A stretch of 64,000 bases of DNA from Melissococcus plutonius ATCC 35311. GTDB taxonomy: Bacteria; Bacillota; Bacilli; Lactobacillales; Enterococcaceae. Both the position numbers and the translations under genes were made by a program. The stretch is taken from assembly GCF_000270185.1 (NCBI RefSeq), contig NC_015516.1, positions 1,655,501 through 1,719,500 of the forward strand. The letters run 5' to 3'. Positions 20,013-30,719 of this stretch are shown in pieces (the stretch's first letter is position 1; every line of letters starts with the position of its first letter). The notes beneath the pieces are model-generated. The model was not told the DNA's origin. It did not search any database and saw nothing but the letters and a program-made list of their open reading frames with translations.

Positions 20013-20099
20013 TTTCGGTAAAAATATAAAAAAATAAAAATACAAATAAATTTTTTGTAAAATAATAAAACCTTTTAATATTGAATTTTTTTCGGTAAA
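20013..20099. promoter_or_regulatory. Candidate operator: repeated TTTCGGTAAA between divergent genes
   Basis: The decamer TTTCGGTAAA occurs at 20013-20022 and 20090-20099 in otherwise AT-only DNA between the unknown gene and the XRE regulator. A TGCTATAGT extended -10-like element at 20160-20168 lies shortly before the regulator start. The pairing of repeats with a divergent regulator is typical of autoregulation; binding is inference. Confidence 0.35.
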
Positions 20100-20197
20100 T
20101 AAATCATACCATTTTACTAAAAAATCCACAAGAAAAACTAACAATAAATATGAAAAATATGCTATAGTTAAAATTGTCTATTAGGGGAGGAAGTAAA

Positions 20198-20935
20198 GTG
20201 AAAATAGAATTGGCAGAAGCAGGCGAAAGAATTAAAAAAATTAGAAAACAACACAACTACTCAATGGCTGCTTTTTCAAAACTAATTGGGAATTCAAGTG
20301 CAAGTACAGTAAATAATTGGGAAAAAGGCAATAACCTACCAAATAAAGAGCGTTTAGAAAAGATAGCAATTTTGGGCAATACAACAGTAGAGTGGATTTT
20401 ATTTGGTGATCTATCTGATTATGTTGTTCATCTCATTAAAGATACCATGCAAGAAAACGTAAAAAATGCACTTTTTATTGATCAGTTAATGACGTTAATT
20501 CAGAAAAAACAGTTGTCTTATTATGATGATTTGGAAATTTTAGCTCTTGCTAGACAATTAGAAAATGATAAAAAAATCGGCAATTCTATTGATTATAAAT
20601 TGCCAGAGGAAAAAGATTATCAAATCTTGTCAGAAGAATATACACAATATCATAGTCGAAAAAAGAGCATAGAAAAAGAACAATTACTTGTTACTATTGA
20701 AAAAAAGATCTATGAATCAAAAAATAGCCAACAGATTACAGATATCTTTATCACTTTATGTCATTTACTCGACCAATCAACAATTAATCAAAATTTATCA
20801 CCATTCAATGATTTTTTAAAGCAATTGTCTGATTATGCAAAACTGCTTGACAACAAAGCTCATACTCAAGAAAAACTCACTGAGTTACAGATAGCTGCCA
20901 AAACATTTATTAAGGAAATAGAATTATCGAAGTAA
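20198..20935 (+). CDS. XRE-family transcriptional regulator
   Basis: A GTG start at 20198 is chosen because GGGGAGG lies seven bases ahead; a TTG at 20174 would sit upstream of that site. The 245-residue product begins with a Cro/CI HTH (about residues 1-60: GERIKKIRKQ, MAAFSKLIG, ASTVNNWEKGNNLP, ERLEKIAILGNTTVEWILFG). The rest is a long helical, Glu/Lys-rich domain without a recognised ligand or peptidase motif; spacing of hydrophobic residues suggests dimerising helices. The C-terminal domain matches no family I can name. It is divergent from the unknown basic protein at 19427-19987, its likely target together with itself. Confidence 0.75.
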   Translation: MKIELAEAGERIKKIRKQHNYSMAAFSKLIGNSSASTVNNWEKGNNLPNKERLEKIAILGNTTVEWILFGDLSDYVVHLIKDTMQENVKNALFIDQLMTLIQKKQLSYYDDLEILALARQLENDKKIGNSIDYKLPEEKDYQILSEEYTQYHSRKKSIEKEQLLVTIEKKIYESKNSQQITDIFITLCHLLDQSTINQNLSPFNDFLKQLSDYAKLLDNKAHTQEKLTELQIAAKTFIKEIELSK

Positions 20936-21031
20936 AAGCTAGCTATTATTATAAAAATCAAATAAAACTGCTTTTTCTACTACTTATATGACTAGAGAAT
21001 GGTAAGAGGTTCATTGCAATCAATGTTTAGG

Positions 21032-21832
21032 TTAAGAATGAATAGTTATTTGTTTTTTCATCTCTTCCAAAAATGCTTTTCTTTCCATATGAATTGCTTG
21101 TTTTAGATCTATACCTTGTTCTTTCAAATAAGCTTTTGCCTCTTTATTCCTTTCCTTTAAATCTACTTCTTGCTGCTTTGCTGCAAATAGACAGCCACAA
21201 TAGCATTGTCTATAAACATCATATTCTTTACACATTTCAATCGAACGTTTATATCCATTATTTTTCTTAAAATCACCCGGCAAATAATGTGTATCAAAAA
21301 ACTTTTGAATATCAATCCCTATTTCATTAATCTGTTGACTATTTTTCATCGGTGAGATAGTGAGTGCTGTGCCAAAATAATCAAAACCATCCGCTTGAGC
21401 CTTTTCCGCCACTGCATCTAACCGTAGATGAAAACAAGCTGTACAACGAGCACCTCCTTCTGGTTCTTCTGCTAATTCTTTTTCTTGAACCATTTGAATA
21501 AATTGATTAGGTTCATAAGGAGCAGCAATAAAGTTGACTTGATTGTTTGTTTTGTGATTAAAATCTTCAATAAATTTTTCTTGTACAAGCTTTCGACGTG
21601 CATATTCAGTAGCTGGATGAATATTTGTATTCGCAAAGTAAATTGTTACATCTGCATATTGAGTCAAATATTCTAATGTGTAGGTACTGCAAGGTGCACA
21701 ACAACTATGAAGTAAAACTTTTGGCCGTATTTCCGCTATTTGCCATTCAGCAATGACCTTTTTGAGTACTTGATCATAATTTATCTTTTGATTGGACGAA
21801 AACTTTTCTAATACTTCTTCTATATCAATCAT
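21032..21832 (-). CDS. queH: Epoxyqueuosine reductase QueH
   Basis: QueH reduces epoxyqueuosine to queuosine in the wobble position of GUN tRNAs, the last step of the pathway, and replaces the cobalamin-dependent QueG. The 266-residue protein has the family cysteine signature: HSCCAPCS near residue 43, GGARCTACFHLRL near 130, and CYCGC near 210, which bind the iron-sulfur cluster and a second metal. AAAGGAAA lies upstream of the ATG. queA, the preceding step, is intact at 27504-28535, so at least late queuosine formation is supported. Confidence 0.93.
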   Translation of the reverse strand: MIDIEEVLEKFSSNQKINYDQVLKKVIAEWQIAEIRPKVLLHSCCAPCSTYTLEYLTQYADVTIYFANTNIHPATEYARRKLVQEKFIEDFNHKTNNQVNFIAAPYEPNQFIQMVQEKELAEEPEGGARCTACFHLRLDAVAEKAQADGFDYFGTALTISPMKNSQQINEIGIDIQKFFDTHYLPGDFKKNNGYKRSIEMCKEYDVYRQCYCGCLFAAKQQEVDLKERNKEAKAYLKEQGIDLKQAIHMERKAFLEEMKKQITIHS

Positions 21833-22016
21833 ACTATTTTTTCCTTTTCTTTTTGAAGTTTTATTTAGTTTAGGTACTTCATTTATTTTAGTATTTATAC
21901 GTGATTATTCAATTAGCTAGTATCCAAGCTATCAAATCATCGTCTGTTCAATTGACTATTTTTAAATGATTCCCTATTTTTTCTTAATTAAAAAACTAGC
22001 TGTCAAAAGCTTTTCT

Positions 22017-23332
22017 TTATAACTGCTTTTTTGTAGGTTCAGTCGTTCGTCGGACCTTAATATAGTTGATATGTGCATTTTCATAATCAATCACTTCAAA
22101 AGTAAAGGGAGCAAAGGTAAAAATCTGTCCAGCTTTTATTGGTATTTTTGCTTGTTCAACAATAAAACCAGCAAGAGTATTCATTTTTGAAATTTCAAAA
22201 ATTTTTAATTTTACATGGAAGTAACGTTGAAAATCATCTAATGTTAATTTACAGAAATAATATAACTACCATCATCTTTTTTATTGATAAATGAATTTTC
22301 AAGATCTGTTTCATCACGAATATCTCCTACCAATTCTTCAAGAATATCTTCCATCGTTACCATACCACTAGTTCCACCATATTCATCTTTCAAAATGGCG
22401 ATATGTTTTCCATTTTTACGCATTAGTGTTAATAAATATTGGATTGGTGTAGAAGCTAAAACGATAATTGGTTCTTCTACCAATTGATCAAGAATTTGAT
22501 TTTTATCTTGAAATGATGCTTTAATTAAATTTGACAATGTAACATAACCAACAATATCATCTTTTGATTTTCGAATAACTGGATATCTAGTATGTCCCTG
22601 TTCCAGTGAATGCTGAATCGCTTCCTCAACCGTTTCATCTGATTCCAAAACTTCCATAGCCGTTCGATCAATTTGAATTTCTCTAGCTAAAGTATCTTCA
22701 AATTCGAATACATTTTCTAGATAATCGTATTCTTCTTTGGTAATTTCCCCACTTCGATAGGACTCAACAGCAACCAAAAGAAGTTCATCTTGTGTTAAAA
22801 TTTCTTCTCCCTCGGTAACTAAAGGAATACCAATTAATTTTCCTAAACGTGCAGCAGAATGATTTAACAACCAAATAAATGGATACATAAGTTTATAAAA
22901 ATAATGGAGTGGTTTAACAATCGCTAAAACAACCTTTTCTGTTTGCACAATGCTATAACTTTTTGGTAATAACTCGCCCATTACAACATCAACATATATC
23001 ACGATAATGAATCCCAAAGTAATAGAAATCGTTCGTGCCGCTGTATTTCCAAATGGCAAATTTACGATAAGCGGATGTAGTAAATCAGCAACCGATCCTT
23101 CTCCAACCCAACCAATAACCAACCCTGTCAAGGTAACACCTAGCTGGCTAGCTGATAGATATGCATCTAGATGATGTGTAACTTGAAAAGCTAGTTCAGC
23201 ATTTTTAACTCCTTCATTTTTCAGTTGTTCTAAACGAGAGATTCTAATTTTAACTAAAGCAAATTCACTTGCTACAAAAAATGCAGCAACCATAATCATG
23301 GCAATTAATATAATAAAATTTAATATAAGCAT
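22017..23332 (-). pseudogene. CNNM/CorC-type (hemolysin III-like HlyC/CorC) membrane protein, frameshifted before its C-terminal domain
   Basis: The start is the ATG at 23332, ten bases after AAGGAG. The first frame gives an intact DUF21/CNNM membrane domain (about 1-190; four segments, ASEFALVKIRISRLEQL), then the CBS pair (about 205-330; IQIDRTAMEVLESD and ILKDEYGGTSGMVTMEDILEE, split as needed), and stops at 22244. From the stop region another frame encodes KLTLDDFQRYF through VEQAKIP and VRRTTEPTKK to a TAA at 22017: this is the CorC/HlyC transporter-associated domain. Restoring one G (TCTGGTAAA instead of TCTGTAAA) near 22250 rejoins them as about 438 residues. These proteins are linked to Mg2+ or Co2+ export. 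The cut form keeps the membrane and CBS parts. Confidence 0.82.
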
Positions 23333-23592
23333 CTTACCCACACTCCTTCATCCTATAAAGATAAAATTATATAGAATTATTTCCATTTTATTGATAAAAA
23401 TTAGACTAGAAATGTTACTATCATTAATTTATTTTTTATTTCTGATATTTTAATTTTTATCATTACCTGACATGTAAAAAAATGATTTGCCTTATTCATT
23501 ATAACAATGATAAATAAGTTTAGCGAACAAAATATGGTAAAATAAATGATTGTACGAATCTATTAAATATAAATTTATTTAATAAAAGGAGC

Positions 23593-23648
23593 AAATTAAA
23601 AAAGTTGAAAGAAATAAATCTCTGATCTTCATTCAACTTTTTTAATTT
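23593..23648 (-). terminator. Terminator downstream of the Ca2+ ATPase locus
   Basis: A perfect 17-bp inverted repeat (AAATTAAAAAAGTTGAA and complement, 22-base loop) lies 44 bases after the ATPase stop; it is A/T-flanked on both sides and could act in either direction. Confidence 0.65.
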
Positions 23649-23691
23649 GGTTTTTAAATAAGAAACTGTATATTATTTAACTTGCATTCAT

Positions 23692-26328
23692 TTAATCATT
23701 TTTATCATTGGGTGTATAATGAAATTTAACTAATTCATTAATAAAATTAGGGATGAGTGACAGGAAAATCACTAATAACCAATGATTTAAGCTAATTGGC
23801 ACTAAATAAAATAATTCTTGTGTAACAGGCAATAAAGCAATCAAGGTGGTAATAGCAATGGCTAGAATACTCATTTCAACTAATGATTTATTACTTGATA
23901 ACTTTATTTTAAAAATAGATTCACTACTTCTAACATTAAATACATGTAAAATAGAAGAATAAGCAAGAATTAAAAATGCCACTGTTTGTCCCACTGCTTC
24001 ACTTGGTTTAAGCCAGTGAGAAATTTCATTCACATTCGCACCAATGTAAAAACCAAGTAACGTAATGATGGTAAAAATAATTGTATTCATTAAAATTTGC
24101 CGCCATAACTTTTTAGTAATGATTGGGCCGTTTTTTGGCAAGGGTGCAGCATCCATAATATCTTTTTCAGCAGGTTCTTTTCCTAATGAAAATCCTGGTA
24201 ATCCATCTGCAACGACATTAACAAATAATAATTGTACAGCATAAAAGGGTGCACCCCAGCCAAGCAACATTGCAATCAATACAATAAAGATTTCAGAAAT
24301 ATTACAACTTAACAAAAAATTGATAGCTTTTTGAATATTTCTATAAACGGTTCGTCCTTGTGCTACTGCATCAACAATCGTTGCAAAATTATCATCAGTC
24401 AGAATAATGTCTGAAGCATTTTGTGCAACATCTGTTCCGGTAATCCCCATAGAACAACCAACATCACTTGCTTTTAACGCCGGTGCATCATTCACACCAT
24501 CTCCAGTCATTACCACAGTAGCATTGGTTCTTTGCCACGCTTTAACAATACGGATTTTGTCTTCAGGTGTAACACGTGCATAAACAGATAAATGCTTGAC
24601 TCGTTGATCCAGTTCTTCATCCATCATTCTTTTCAAATCAGCGCCTGTTAAGGTTTCTGACTTAGAATTTAGAATTCCTAATTCCTAAGCAATGGCACTA
24701 GCAGTAACTACATGATCTCCTGTGATCATCACTGTTTTAATTCCTGCCTTTTTAGCTCTTTTAATCGCCGCTTTACTTTCTGGTCTCGGTGGATCAATAA
24801 TACCAATTAAGCCTAATAAATGTAAGTTTTTTTCAATAGATTCAGTGGTAACATCGGTTGGTTTTTTATCATAAATCGCATAACCAACAGTAATTACACG
24901 CAAAGCATGCTTACCAAAGCGATCATTAATAATCGATGCTTGTTCAATATCCCCATGGCAAAAACGTGGTGCCAATACGTCAAAAGCCCCCTTGGTAATA
25001 GAAAGATACTTTTCTCCCATTTTATGTATGGTTGTCATCATTTTTCGTTTTGAGACAAAGGGAATTTCATCAATCCGTGGATATTCTTTCTCTAATTCTG
25101 CTTTTGTATGATAATTTTCTTCTACTATGCGAACAATTGCCGCTTCAGTTGGATTTCCACGAACAATTACATTTCCTTCTTCATTCTCAACTGAAACATC
25201 TGTGCACAAAGCAGCCATTTTTAATACATTCATTGCTTCATCGGTCATTGTATCCTCTGTGTCAATAGCTTCGTTCCCACTATACCAAACTCTACGGACA
25301 TGCATTTTATTTTGAGTTAAGGTGCCTGTTTTATCTGAACAGATGACTGTCGTTGTACCTAATGTTTCTACAGCTGGTAATCTACGGATAATTGTATGCT
25401 TTTTGGCCATTTTTTGTACGCCATATGCCAAGGTTAGAGTAACAATAACGGTTAAAGTTTCTGGTACAGCTGCCACTGCCAATGAGATTGCAGTAATAAA
25501 CATTTCTAATAAAGGTTCATTTTGTAATGTTCCTAATAGAAAAACAAAACCTGCTGCCAATAAAGCTAACAAGCTAATTCTTTTTCCAAGTTGATCTAAT
25601 TTTTTTTGCATAGGTGTTTTTTCATTGGTATTTTCATTTAAAAGGCCAGCGATTTTTCCCATTTCTGTTTGCATTCCTGTTGCTGTCACAATAGCCTGTC
25701 CTCTTCCATTGACTACCGTACAACCTTTGAAAACCATATTATGCTGATCACCAATCGATTGTTCTTTTTCACCTACATAATTAGCATCTTTTTCTACCGG
25801 CTCACTTTCTCCTGTTAAAGCAGATTCTTCTACCCTTAATTGCATTGTCTGTGTTAATCTAGCATCAACTGGAATCATTGCTCCGACTTTTAAGGCAACT
25901 AAATCTCCTACAACTAATTTTTCTGCATCAATTTTTTCAATTTTTCCATCTCGTAAAACCAAACAGCTTTGTTTATTCATCTCTTGAAGCATTGCTAAAG
26001 ACTTTTCTGCATTTCCTTCCTGAACAATTGTTAAAACAGCATTAATAATAACAATAGCAATAATTAAAATTCCTTCAAAACAATCACCATGACTTGTGGC
26101 AATCGTAGTGTAAAATGAAATAATCGCTGCAATCAGTAAGATAATCGTGGTAAAACCTGATAGACTATATAGTAATTTTTTGATAATTGACTCTTTTGGT
26201 TTTTCTTCAAATTCATTTTTTCCATATTGTGCTAGACGATCTTCTGCCTCCTTTTGAGACAATCCTTGTGTAACATTGCTATTTAACTCATTTTTTACTT
26301 GATCAATAGATTGTTTGTATGCTTCCAT
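23692..26328 (-). pseudogene. Calcium-type P-type ATPase (PacL/LMCA1-like), interrupted by an in-frame amber codon
   Basis: Frames 26328-24685 and 24636-23692 are in the same register and form one 878-codon P2-type ATPase separated only by TAG at 24687-24685. The N-terminal half has the cation ATPase N-domain (about 1-70), ALTGESEPVEK, the membrane CPxx-equivalent AAVPETLTVIV (Ca2+ site helix 4), DKTGTLTQNK and KGAFDVLAPR (nucleotide domain), and VMITGDHVVTASAIA. Reading resumes after the stop as ELGILNSKSETLTG, then VMTGDGVNDAPALKASDVG and the C-terminal helices. The stop most simply comes from AAG or CAG. No frameshift is involved. The second part has no ribosome site of its own, so without suppression the pump is dead. 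Family length and motifs match Ca2+ export pumps. Confidence 0.88.
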
Positions 26329-26339
26329 CCTATTCCCCC

Positions 26340-26906
26340 ATTTTCCTTCTATTATATAGTATATATCTCCAGCTATCTTCTTTCACTATAGCATGAAAAC
26401 TAGAAATGATTCAAACATCAATACTTCATTTTCAAACAAAAAGCTATTTTTGTTTGAAAAATTTATATTAACTAGAATGGGTAATTGATAAAAAATATAA
26501 AACAATTTATTTAATTTTAGAATCAATTGTCTTAAATATTTGATTATTTTTCCAACTTTAATAATTTAAAAAAATTAAACTATTCAATAAATAATTAGCA
26601 ACAAAAAGAATATAATTACTTAATAAAAAAACATAGGAATTTAAAAATCTAAAAATAAATCTGAAAAAAATAACAAACGTAAATTTTAAAAAAAGTTTAA
26701 ATTTATCATACTATACAATCAAAAAACTGAATACGTTTACAAAATGCAAAAAAAACTATTTATACTAATTTTTAAAAAAAAATTGTAAATTTAGCAATAT
26801 TTTTTTAAAAAAACTGATATGTATATTTGTAACACAAAATAAGATATGTTATATTTGCTATGCACATTTTTATTTAATATTATAAATATATAAGGAGGGG
26901 ATTCAA
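26340..26906. other. Extremely AT-rich intergenic region upstream of the small XRE gene
   Basis: About 560 bases, nearly all A and T, with no credible coding frame. A palindrome of TTTTTGTTTGAAAAA type lies near 26433-26461. AAGGAGGGG at 26892-26900 is the ribosome site of the following gene. Any promoter is hidden by base composition. Confidence 0.45.
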
Positions 26907-27176
26907 TTGCCAAAGAAAAAGAACTCAGCTTTCGATAGTTCAATTCATGTATACCGTGCTATGAAACGTATGACACAACAAGAATTAGCGAATCGCGTAG
27001 GTGTATCAAGACAAACAATCATTCAACTTGAACGGAACAAGTACAATCCATCTTTACTTTTAGCCCATGATATTGCTGATGTTTTCGGTGTAACGATTGA
27101 AGATATCTTCACTTTCAAAAAATTGACAGATAATGAAAATAGCACAGAGCAAATGAACGATTCAAAAGAAAATTAA
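26907..27176 (+). CDS. Small Cro/CI-type (XRE) DNA-binding protein
   Basis: The start is a TTG at 26907, six bases after a strong AAGGAGGGG site. The 89-residue protein is almost only an HTH: MTQQELANRVGVSRQTI (helices 2-3) and QLERNKYNPSLLLAHDIADVFG, followed by IEDIFTF and a polar tail. This is the YvaO/YozG-like class of short XRE regulators with the typical VSRQTI-x-LERNKYNPSL core. No membrane partner gene follows, as is often seen with this class; it is a single-gene unit closed by a strong terminator. Confidence 0.85.
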   Translation: MPKKKNSAFDSSIHVYRAMKRMTQQELANRVGVSRQTIIQLERNKYNPSLLLAHDIADVFGVTIEDIFTFKKLTDNENSTEQMNDSKEN

Positions 27177-27183
27177 AATAATA

Positions 27184-27228
27184 AAAAAGAGGCATGGAAC
27201 AAAGGAAAATTTGTTTCACGCCTCTTTT
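27184..27228. terminator. Bidirectional terminator after the small XRE gene
   Basis: AAAAAAGAGGC and GCCTCTTTT form the base of a stem that continues through GAACAA/TTGTTTC with an AGGAAAAT loop; A-run on one side and T-run on the other. It starts nine bases after the XRE stop. Confidence 0.8.
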
Positions 27229-27503
27229 ATTCTGTAACATAATCATTTATCAAAATTTATAGCAATAGAATTGCTAGTAATCATAGTAATCATTAAACAA
27301 TTAATAAAAAAATAAATAAACACTAAATAATAAATAAATTATTAATCCTAATCGTCTTTATCTATATTTTTTAATTAATAAATTCTAAAATAATCTTTGA
27401 TGTATATTTTTTAAAAATAATTATCTTTGATGATTATTTCATCTATTCAAAAAAGAGAAATTAATGAAACAATACAATGATAATCGATTTCTCCTTTTAC
27501 TTA

Positions 27504-28535
27504 TTAATGGATAAACATTGCATCACCAAAACTGAAAAATCGATAATTTTCTTTAACGGCATGAGTATAGGCACTGAAAATAAATTCTCTATCAGAGAAA
27601 GCACTAACCAACATAATCAGTGTGGATTTTGGCAAATGAAAATTTGTTATAAAAGCTTGTACTATCTTAAATGTGTATCCCGGTTTTATAAAAATATCTG
27701 TCCAACCACTATCTGCATGAATTTCACCATTAAACTTTGAGCCAATCGTTTCCAATGTACGAATAGAAGTTGTTCCAACTGCAACAATTCGACCGCCTGT
27801 CTGGCGTACTTCATTTAACTGAGCAGCGGCGTCTTCTGTTAGACGGTAAAATTCACTATGCATTTTATGTTCTTCAATATGCGCAACATTGACTGGTCTA
27901 AAGGTACCAAGTCCAACATGTAATGTCAGATAAACGAGCTTAATTCCTTTTTTTTCAATTTTTTCTAATAATTCCTCTGTAAAATGTAATCCAGCTGTAG
28001 GTGCAGCAGCGGAACCAGTTTCTTTTGCGTAAACAGTCTGGTAACGATCTGGATCTTCCAATCGTTCTTTTATATAGGGTGGTAATGGCATTTCACCTAA
28101 AGATTCTATGATTTCCAAAAATATTCCATTATAATCAAAGGTAACAATACGACCTCCATGCTCTAATTCTTCCTTGACAGTTGCTTTCAAACGACCATCA
28201 CCAAAAGTAATTTCTGTTCCAACCTTTGCTCTACGTGCTGGTTTAATCAAGACTTCCCAGTTATCTCCAGCTGTATTATTCAGTAATAAAACCTCTAAAT
28301 GTCCACCTGTTTCTTTTTTTTCACCATATAAACGTGCAGGCAATACTTTCGTGTCATTCATGACAAGTGCATCTCCTGAATTTAATTCATCAATTATTTC
28401 ATAAAAGTGCTTATCTTCCATTTCCTTCGTTTTTTTATTGAGAACTAGCAAACGTGAACTTTCTCTATTTTCTAAAGGTGTTTGGGCAATTAATTCTTCT
28501 GGTAAATAAAAATCAAATTCTTCTGTGTTCAGCAT
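27504..28535 (-). CDS. queA: S-adenosylmethionine:tRNA ribosyltransferase-isomerase QueA
   Basis: QueA transfers and isomerises the ribosyl moiety of SAM onto preQ1 in tRNA, giving epoxyqueuosine. The 343-residue protein has the standard length and motifs: [13 protein letters not shown] at the N-terminus, [10 protein letters not shown] near 58, [12 protein letters not shown] near 172, [11 protein letters not shown] near 205 and [10 protein letters not shown]-type [13 protein letters not shown] near the end. It is alone between a spacer and kimA. A weak hairpin (GAGAAATT/GATTTCTC, 27450-27497) lies after the stop. Together with queH it argues for functional queuosine modification. Confidence 0.97.
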   Translation of the reverse strand: MLNTEEFDFYLPEELIAQTPLENRESSRLLVLNKKTKEMEDKHFYEIIDELNSGDALVMNDTKVLPARLYGEKKETGGHLEVLLLNNTAGDNWEVLIKPARRAKVGTEITFGDGRLKATVKEELEHGGRIVTFDYNGIFLEIIESLGEMPLPPYIKERLEDPDRYQTVYAKETGSAAAPTAGLHFTEELLEKIEKKGIKLVYLTLHVGLGTFRPVNVAHIEEHKMHSEFYRLTEDAAAQLNEVRQTGGRIVAVGTTSIRTLETIGSKFNGEIHADSGWTDIFIKPGYTFKIVQAFITNFHLPKSTLIMLVSAFSDREFIFSAYTHAVKENYRFFSFGDAMFIH

Positions 28536-28830
28536 CTTTTTCCTACTCCTTTATCTTCCTTGTATTTTATCATGTTTCATTATGACTGACCAGTCATGCT
28601 TACAAGATAAATTAAACATGAATCTGCTTCTTATCTACGTCACCAAAACAGTAATAAAAAATCCTTAATGGATCATTAAGAATTTATTTTTTACTTTTAC
28701 TAGTTTTTTACAACAAAACATCTATAAATTAGAAATTTATAAATAAGTATATTTCAGTGAATTTTAATTAAAGAATTCCTAAAAATTTATCTAAATTAAA
28801 AGCTGTAAATTTCTAATTCAAAAATAGAGA
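28536..28830. other. Gene-free spacer between queA and kimA
   Basis: About 300 bases with no credible frame. A short ATGACTGACCAGTCAT palindrome lies at about 28580-28595; no RNA element was recognised. Confidence 0.4.
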
Positions 28831-28873
28831 AACCAAGTATTAGTAAAAAGCATAACTTTCCTAATACTTGGTT
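28831..28873 (-). terminator. Terminator of kimA
   Basis: A perfect 13-bp inverted repeat (AACCAAGTATTAG and complement) with a 17-base loop starts 11 bases after the kimA stop; T-runs flank it. Confidence 0.8.
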
Positions 28874-28883
28874 CTTTTATTTG

Positions 28884-30710
28884 TTATTTTTTCAAATGAT
28901 AATTATAGGTAGCAATAATAATATTCTCCCGCCAAGCTAAACGTAGGCGTAATCGTAAGCTAGTTTGATTATGTAAAATATTCTGCCAAGTACGATTAGG
29001 AACAAATTGCGGTACCAAGATTGTTGTACTATAATTATATTTTACAGATTTTTTACTTACAAGATCAACATAGCGCAAGATTGGATGTTGTAATGAACGA
29101 TAAGAAGAATGAACAATTGACAAACGAACATCAGGGAAATATTTTTTAAACTCCGCCTGTATTTCCTTTTCTTTTTCAACATTTTCATTCATTGAAACAT
29201 GCATAGCTACGACATAATCACCAATTGATTTTGCATAATTCAATGCACCTATATCTACTCTAGTAACATTTCCAACTAACACAATCACAGTATTGCCATC
29301 AAATTCATGTAGTTTAGCATCTTTTTCTAAACGTAGTTGTTCTGCAACATTTTTATAATGCCCATGAATCTTATAAAAGACATAAAGTAATGCTGGCATG
29401 ATAATGAAGAATGGCCAAATATCACCTAAACGGAAAACAAATAAAATAACAATAATTGAAAAAGAGATAAATGCACCAACAATATTTGCTAGTGATTTTC
29501 CAATCCAATTTTTTGTGTTCTTACGCCATCTGATAATCATTCCAGTTTGTGATAGAGCAAATGGAATAAATACACCAATAGAATAGAGAGGAATCAATCG
29601 TTCAGTTGAACCTTGAAAAATCAATAATAGAAGTATAGAACCGGTTGCTAAAGTAATAATACCATTAGAATAGCCTAAACGATCTCCCCTATCCATATAC
29701 ATATGTGGCATAAATTTGTCCTTTGCTAAATTATATGCTAGTACTGGAAAAGCAGAAAATCCAGTATTTGCTGCCACTGCTAAAATCAAAGCAGTTGAAA
29801 ATTGGAAAATATAATATAAAATATTATGACCAAATACAGCCATTCCAATTTGTGATAATACTGTTACTTCTTTTTTAGGAATAATACCATACCAATAGTT
29901 GATAAAGGTAATTCCTACAAAAAAGAAGCCTAGGATAAGAGCCATCAATGATAAAGTTGCCGCAGCGTTTTTTGCTCTTGGCTTTTTAAAAAATGGAACT
30001 GCATTACTAATAGCTTCAACCCCTGTTAAAGAAGAAGAACCAGAAGAAAAGGCTCTTAATATTAGTGCAATGGAAATTCCAGGTACCACCGCTCCAGGAG
30101 CTGCAGTCGCATTTAAAGGAACCATTCCTGTTGCAATTTTAAACAAGCCTACTACAATTAGTAGCGCAATCACACAGACAAAAGCATAGACAGGAAAAAG
30201 CAAAAAGTTCGCTGATTCTCTTAACCCACGCAGATTCATCAACATAAGTAATAATACAATTATAATTGATATGATCACTTGATGACCATACAAGGCAGGA
30301 ATTGCTGAGGTAATTGCTTCAGCTCCAGCGGAGACAGATACAGCTACGGTCAGCATATAATCTATTAATAAAGAACCTCCTGCAATTAATCCCATATTTT
30401 TCCCAAGATTTTCACTACTTACAACATAGGCGCCACCACCTTCAGGATAAGCATGAATAATTTGCCTATAAGATAATGTTAGTGAAGTTAGCAAAACAAT
30501 AACTACAGCTGCAGTAGGTAAAGAATACCAGATAGCAGAAGTCGACAACGCTACCAGAACAACAACAATTTGTTCAGTACCATAAGCAATGGAAGATAAT
30601 GCATCAGATGAGAGTAGAGCCAATGCTGTGAATTTACTTAATCTATGTTCATCATCATTTCCAGCTGATTTTAAAGGTTTTCCAATAAAAAGACGTTTTA
30701 AATAATCCAA
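28884..30710 (-). CDS. kimA: High-affinity potassium importer KimA (KUP/APC superfamily)
   Basis: KimA is a proton-coupled K+ importer. The start is set at a TTG at 30710, eight bases from AAGGAG, because a GTG at 30719 directly abuts that site. The roughly 608-residue protein matches Bacillus KimA closely by recall: RLFIGKPLKS at the N-terminus, LSSDALSSIAYGTEQI, SYRQIIHAYPEGGGAY (substrate region), SLLIDYMLTVAVSVSAG, ANTGFSAFPVLAYNLAKD, and a cytosolic C-terminal domain ending HNQTSLRLRLRLAW and YHLKK. Twelve membrane segments precede the cytosolic domain, which in Bacillus responds to c-di-AMP. No ydaO-type c-di-AMP riboswitch is visible in the 300 bases upstream, so control is likely at protein level or by an unseen promoter. 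Confidence 0.9.
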   Translation of the reverse strand: MDYLKRLFIGKPLKSAGNDDEHRLSKFTALALLSSDALSSIAYGTEQIVVVLVALSTSAIWYSLPTAAVVIVLLTSLTLSYRQIIHAYPEGGGAYVVSSENLGKNMGLIAGGSLLIDYMLTVAVSVSAGAEAITSAIPALYGHQVIISIIIVLLLMLMNLRGLRESANFLLFPVYAFVCVIALLIVVGLFKIATGMVPLNATAAPGAVVPGISIALILRAFSSGSSSLTGVEAISNAVPFFKKPRAKNAAATLSLMALILGFFFVGITFINYWYGIIPKKEVTVLSQIGMAVFGHNILYYIFQFSTALILAVAANTGFSAFPVLAYNLAKDKFMPHMYMDRGDRLGYSNGIITLATGSILLLLIFQGSTERLIPLYSIGVFIPFALSQTGMIIRWRKNTKNWIGKSLANIVGAFISFSIIVILFVFRLGDIWPFFIIMPALLYVFYKIHGHYKNVAEQLRLEKDAKLHEFDGNTVIVLVGNVTRVDIGALNYAKSIGDYVVAMHVSMNENVEKEKEIQAEFKKYFPDVRLSIVHSSYRSLQHPILRYVDLVSKKSVKYNYSTTILVPQFVPNRTWQNILHNQTSLRLRLRLAWRENIIIATYNYHLKK

Positions 30711-30719
30711 CTCTATCAC

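Noticed and set aside
23692-24636. A separate short P-type ATPase gene
   Set aside because: It is in the same frame as the upstream ATPase half, separated by one TAG, and starts in the middle of the P-domain without a ribosome site.
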